Source of the DNA: an uncultured bacterium
GTDB lineage: Bacteria; Bacillota; Clostridia; Lachnospirales; Lachnospiraceae
Assembly (NCBI GenBank): GCA_905214955.1
Contig: CAJMON010000071.1
Span: forward strand, 1 to 15,996
Length of the DNA stretch: 15,996 nt
Direction of reading: 5' to 3'
The notes beneath the pieces were generated by a model. That model was given only the letters and a program-made list of their open reading frames with translations, did not search any database and had not been told where the DNA came from. Position 1 is the stretch's first letter. Each line of letters opens with the position of its first letter. Both the position numbers and the translations under genes were made by a program. Shown here piece after piece: positions 15,025 to 15,996 of the stretch.

Positions 15025-15996
15025 ATGAAAAGAGCCATGTATTTTCGATTGATGTACCAGAACAGAAGTCAGGGAACCGCGCATACAGTACACGTTGTAC
15101 AGGAAGAAACTCAGGAAAGTTATCTGATGGTGTATCTTTGTGGGCAGAATGCGGTGAACGAGGAAGAGAACACAGAAGAAGCAGATGAAAGATTTTTCTT
15201 ATGCGGTGAGGACATTGACCTTCTGATTCTGGACAGAGTCGAAAATATGGCCTGCAGTATAGCAAAGAGGATTGCAGCTGAAAATCATGTAAAGAGAATT
15301 TTGATTCCGGCGGGAGATGCGGCAGGCGAGTGGCTCGAAGAGGGAATGGCAGACAGGCTGATCATACTGCAGGATGGAGAAAAATTTCGTCTGGAAAAAG
15401 CAGGGTGGGAGACTGGCGTTGGATGTTTTGGAGATGAGGAAGGGCATTCTCTGGTGGTTTATCATGGACCATTGGACATCAGCCCAGATGATACAGACTG
15501 TCTGCTGTCTGTAAAAATATTTGGAAAAGAAATACCGTGTACTGCGTGCATGAAAGATGAGAATCATGTCTGCGCGGTGAAATGCAGCCTGTACAATGAT
15601 TTTGATTTATGCAAACGCCACAATGAAAGAGGCAGTGAGAAATATGTGATGGGAACACTGCTTTTTGGAAATGTGAACATGCAGAAATATGGAGACAGAG
15701 TTCTTCAGGCGTTAAAAGATACGGCACATGGAAACATGCAGATCCGGTTTGCAGCACTTCCGTGCGGAGGCAGTAAAACGTGTTGGTCATCCGAGGTGCT
15801 TGCAGCGGTAGATCCAGAGAAAGAAGGTTATAACCGGTACTTTATCGTCCCGGAAACTGCGCAGGAGAACGAAGCAGTGTGGAAAGAGATTTTGGTTAGC
15901 AGTATGCGTTATAAACTGATGGTAACGACAAAGCAAGACGGAGTGTGTGCAGGAGGTTTTTTTACAGAAAGAGAAAAGAGGAGAAGTGAAAAATTG
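15025..15996 (+). CDS. Degenerate ComEC-type metallo-beta-lactamase-fold protein, 3' end outside the window
   Basis: The frame runs from the ATG at 15025 (GAGGGGG upstream) to the right edge without a stop, 324 codons. The order of segments follows the ComEC/Rec2-type MBL domain: LILDRVENM (about 68-75) stands where the HxHxDH metal motif should be, then VKRILIPAG, DRLIILQDGEKFRLE, HSLVVYHG, LLFGNVNM (213-219) in place of the xxTGD strand, and LPCGGSKT (245-252) in place of PHHGS. Every expected metal ligand is replaced, so hydrolase activity is unlikely. An insert holds Cys172, Cys175, Cys183, Cys187 and Cys196, with His199 close by, a possible new metal site. No signal peptide is seen. The family match is my reading of the strand order and needs a profile search. 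Confidence 0.6.
   Translation, partial: MKRAMYFRLMYQNRSQGTAHTVHVVQEETQESYLMVYLCGQNAVNEEENTEEADERFFLCGEDIDLLILDRVENMACSIAKRIAAENHVKRILIPAGDAAGEWLEEGMADRLIILQDGEKFRLEKAGWETGVGCFGDEEGHSLVVYHGPLDISPDDTDCLLSVKIFGKEIPCTACMKDENHVCAVKCSLYNDFDLCKRHNERGSEKYVMGTLLFGNVNMQKYGDRVLQALKDTAHGNMQIRFAALPCGGSKTCWSSEVLAAVDPEKEGYNRYFIVPETAQENEAVWKEILVSSMRYKLMVTTKQDGVCAGGFFTEREKRRSEKL

Noticed and set aside
14847..15188. Possible gene of 113 codons in the right-hand gap
   Set aside because: It has no clear ribosome binding site, a low-complexity basic product, and its second half overlaps the well-supported gene at 15025 in another frame.
1..15996. CRISPR arrays, tRNA or rRNA genes, phage genes
   Set aside because: No regularly spaced repeats, no tRNA cloverleaf and no rRNA-like stretch was seen, and no capsid, terminase or integrase reading appears in any frame.

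Overview
The window reads as chromosome of a gut-type Clostridia, most likely Lachnospiraceae. The grounds are strong AGGAGG-type ribosome binding sites, frequent GTG/TTG starts, and a set of families I know mainly from that group: Flp1-type pilin, DUF5702, DUF6382-FHA, DUF4367 and a DUF6147-like secreted protein. All assignments come from reading the sequence; no database search was run.

Region 1 (1-380) is AT-rich. It holds the 3' end of a small two-helix membrane protein gene and a possible terminator. At about 380 it meets the C-terminal quarter of a tadA/cpaF secretion ATPase gene whose first three quarters are absent, so this looks like the edge of an inserted element or a deletion joint.

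Region 2 (381-8698, + strand) is a Tad/Flp type IVb pilus locus in tight translational order: tadA remnant, tadB, tadC, flp pilin, a DUF5702 pseudopilin-like protein, a TadE-like protein with a duplicated His/Cys motif, a CpaA/TadV prepilin peptidase, a canonical TadE, a DUF6382-FHA membrane protein and a rhomboid protease. Everything needed for a membrane platform, pilin and pilin processing is present except an intact ATPase.

Region 3 (8593-10055, - strand) is a two-component system: a LytTR response regulator followed by a soluble histidine kinase with no sensor domain. The last 106 bp of the kinase gene overlap the rhomboid gene tail to tail. A pair of 9-bp direct repeats with LytTR-type spacing lies just upstream of the regulator gene.

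Region 4 (10290-11419, + strand) is a HIT-family hydrolase with a good housekeeping promoter, then an ECF-like sigma factor whose ribosome binding site can fold into a hairpin. A large stem-loop separates it from murG, which lies on the opposite strand.

Region 5 (11440-14520) holds murG (- strand), a 73-bp TA-flanked perfect-arm inverted repeat that resembles a MITE, then a DUF4367 membrane protein and a small secreted protein on the + strand. Region 6 (14521-15996) is about 500 bp without a convincing gene, containing palindromes and a possibly repetitive structured segment. It is followed by a gene running off the right edge that looks like a catalytically dead ComEC-type metallo-beta-lactamase-fold protein with an inserted cysteine cluster.

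The best candidates for something undescribed are the decapitated Tad locus with its added FHA, rhomboid and Cys-motif parts, the sensorless kinase-LytTR pair, and the dead MBL-fold protein.
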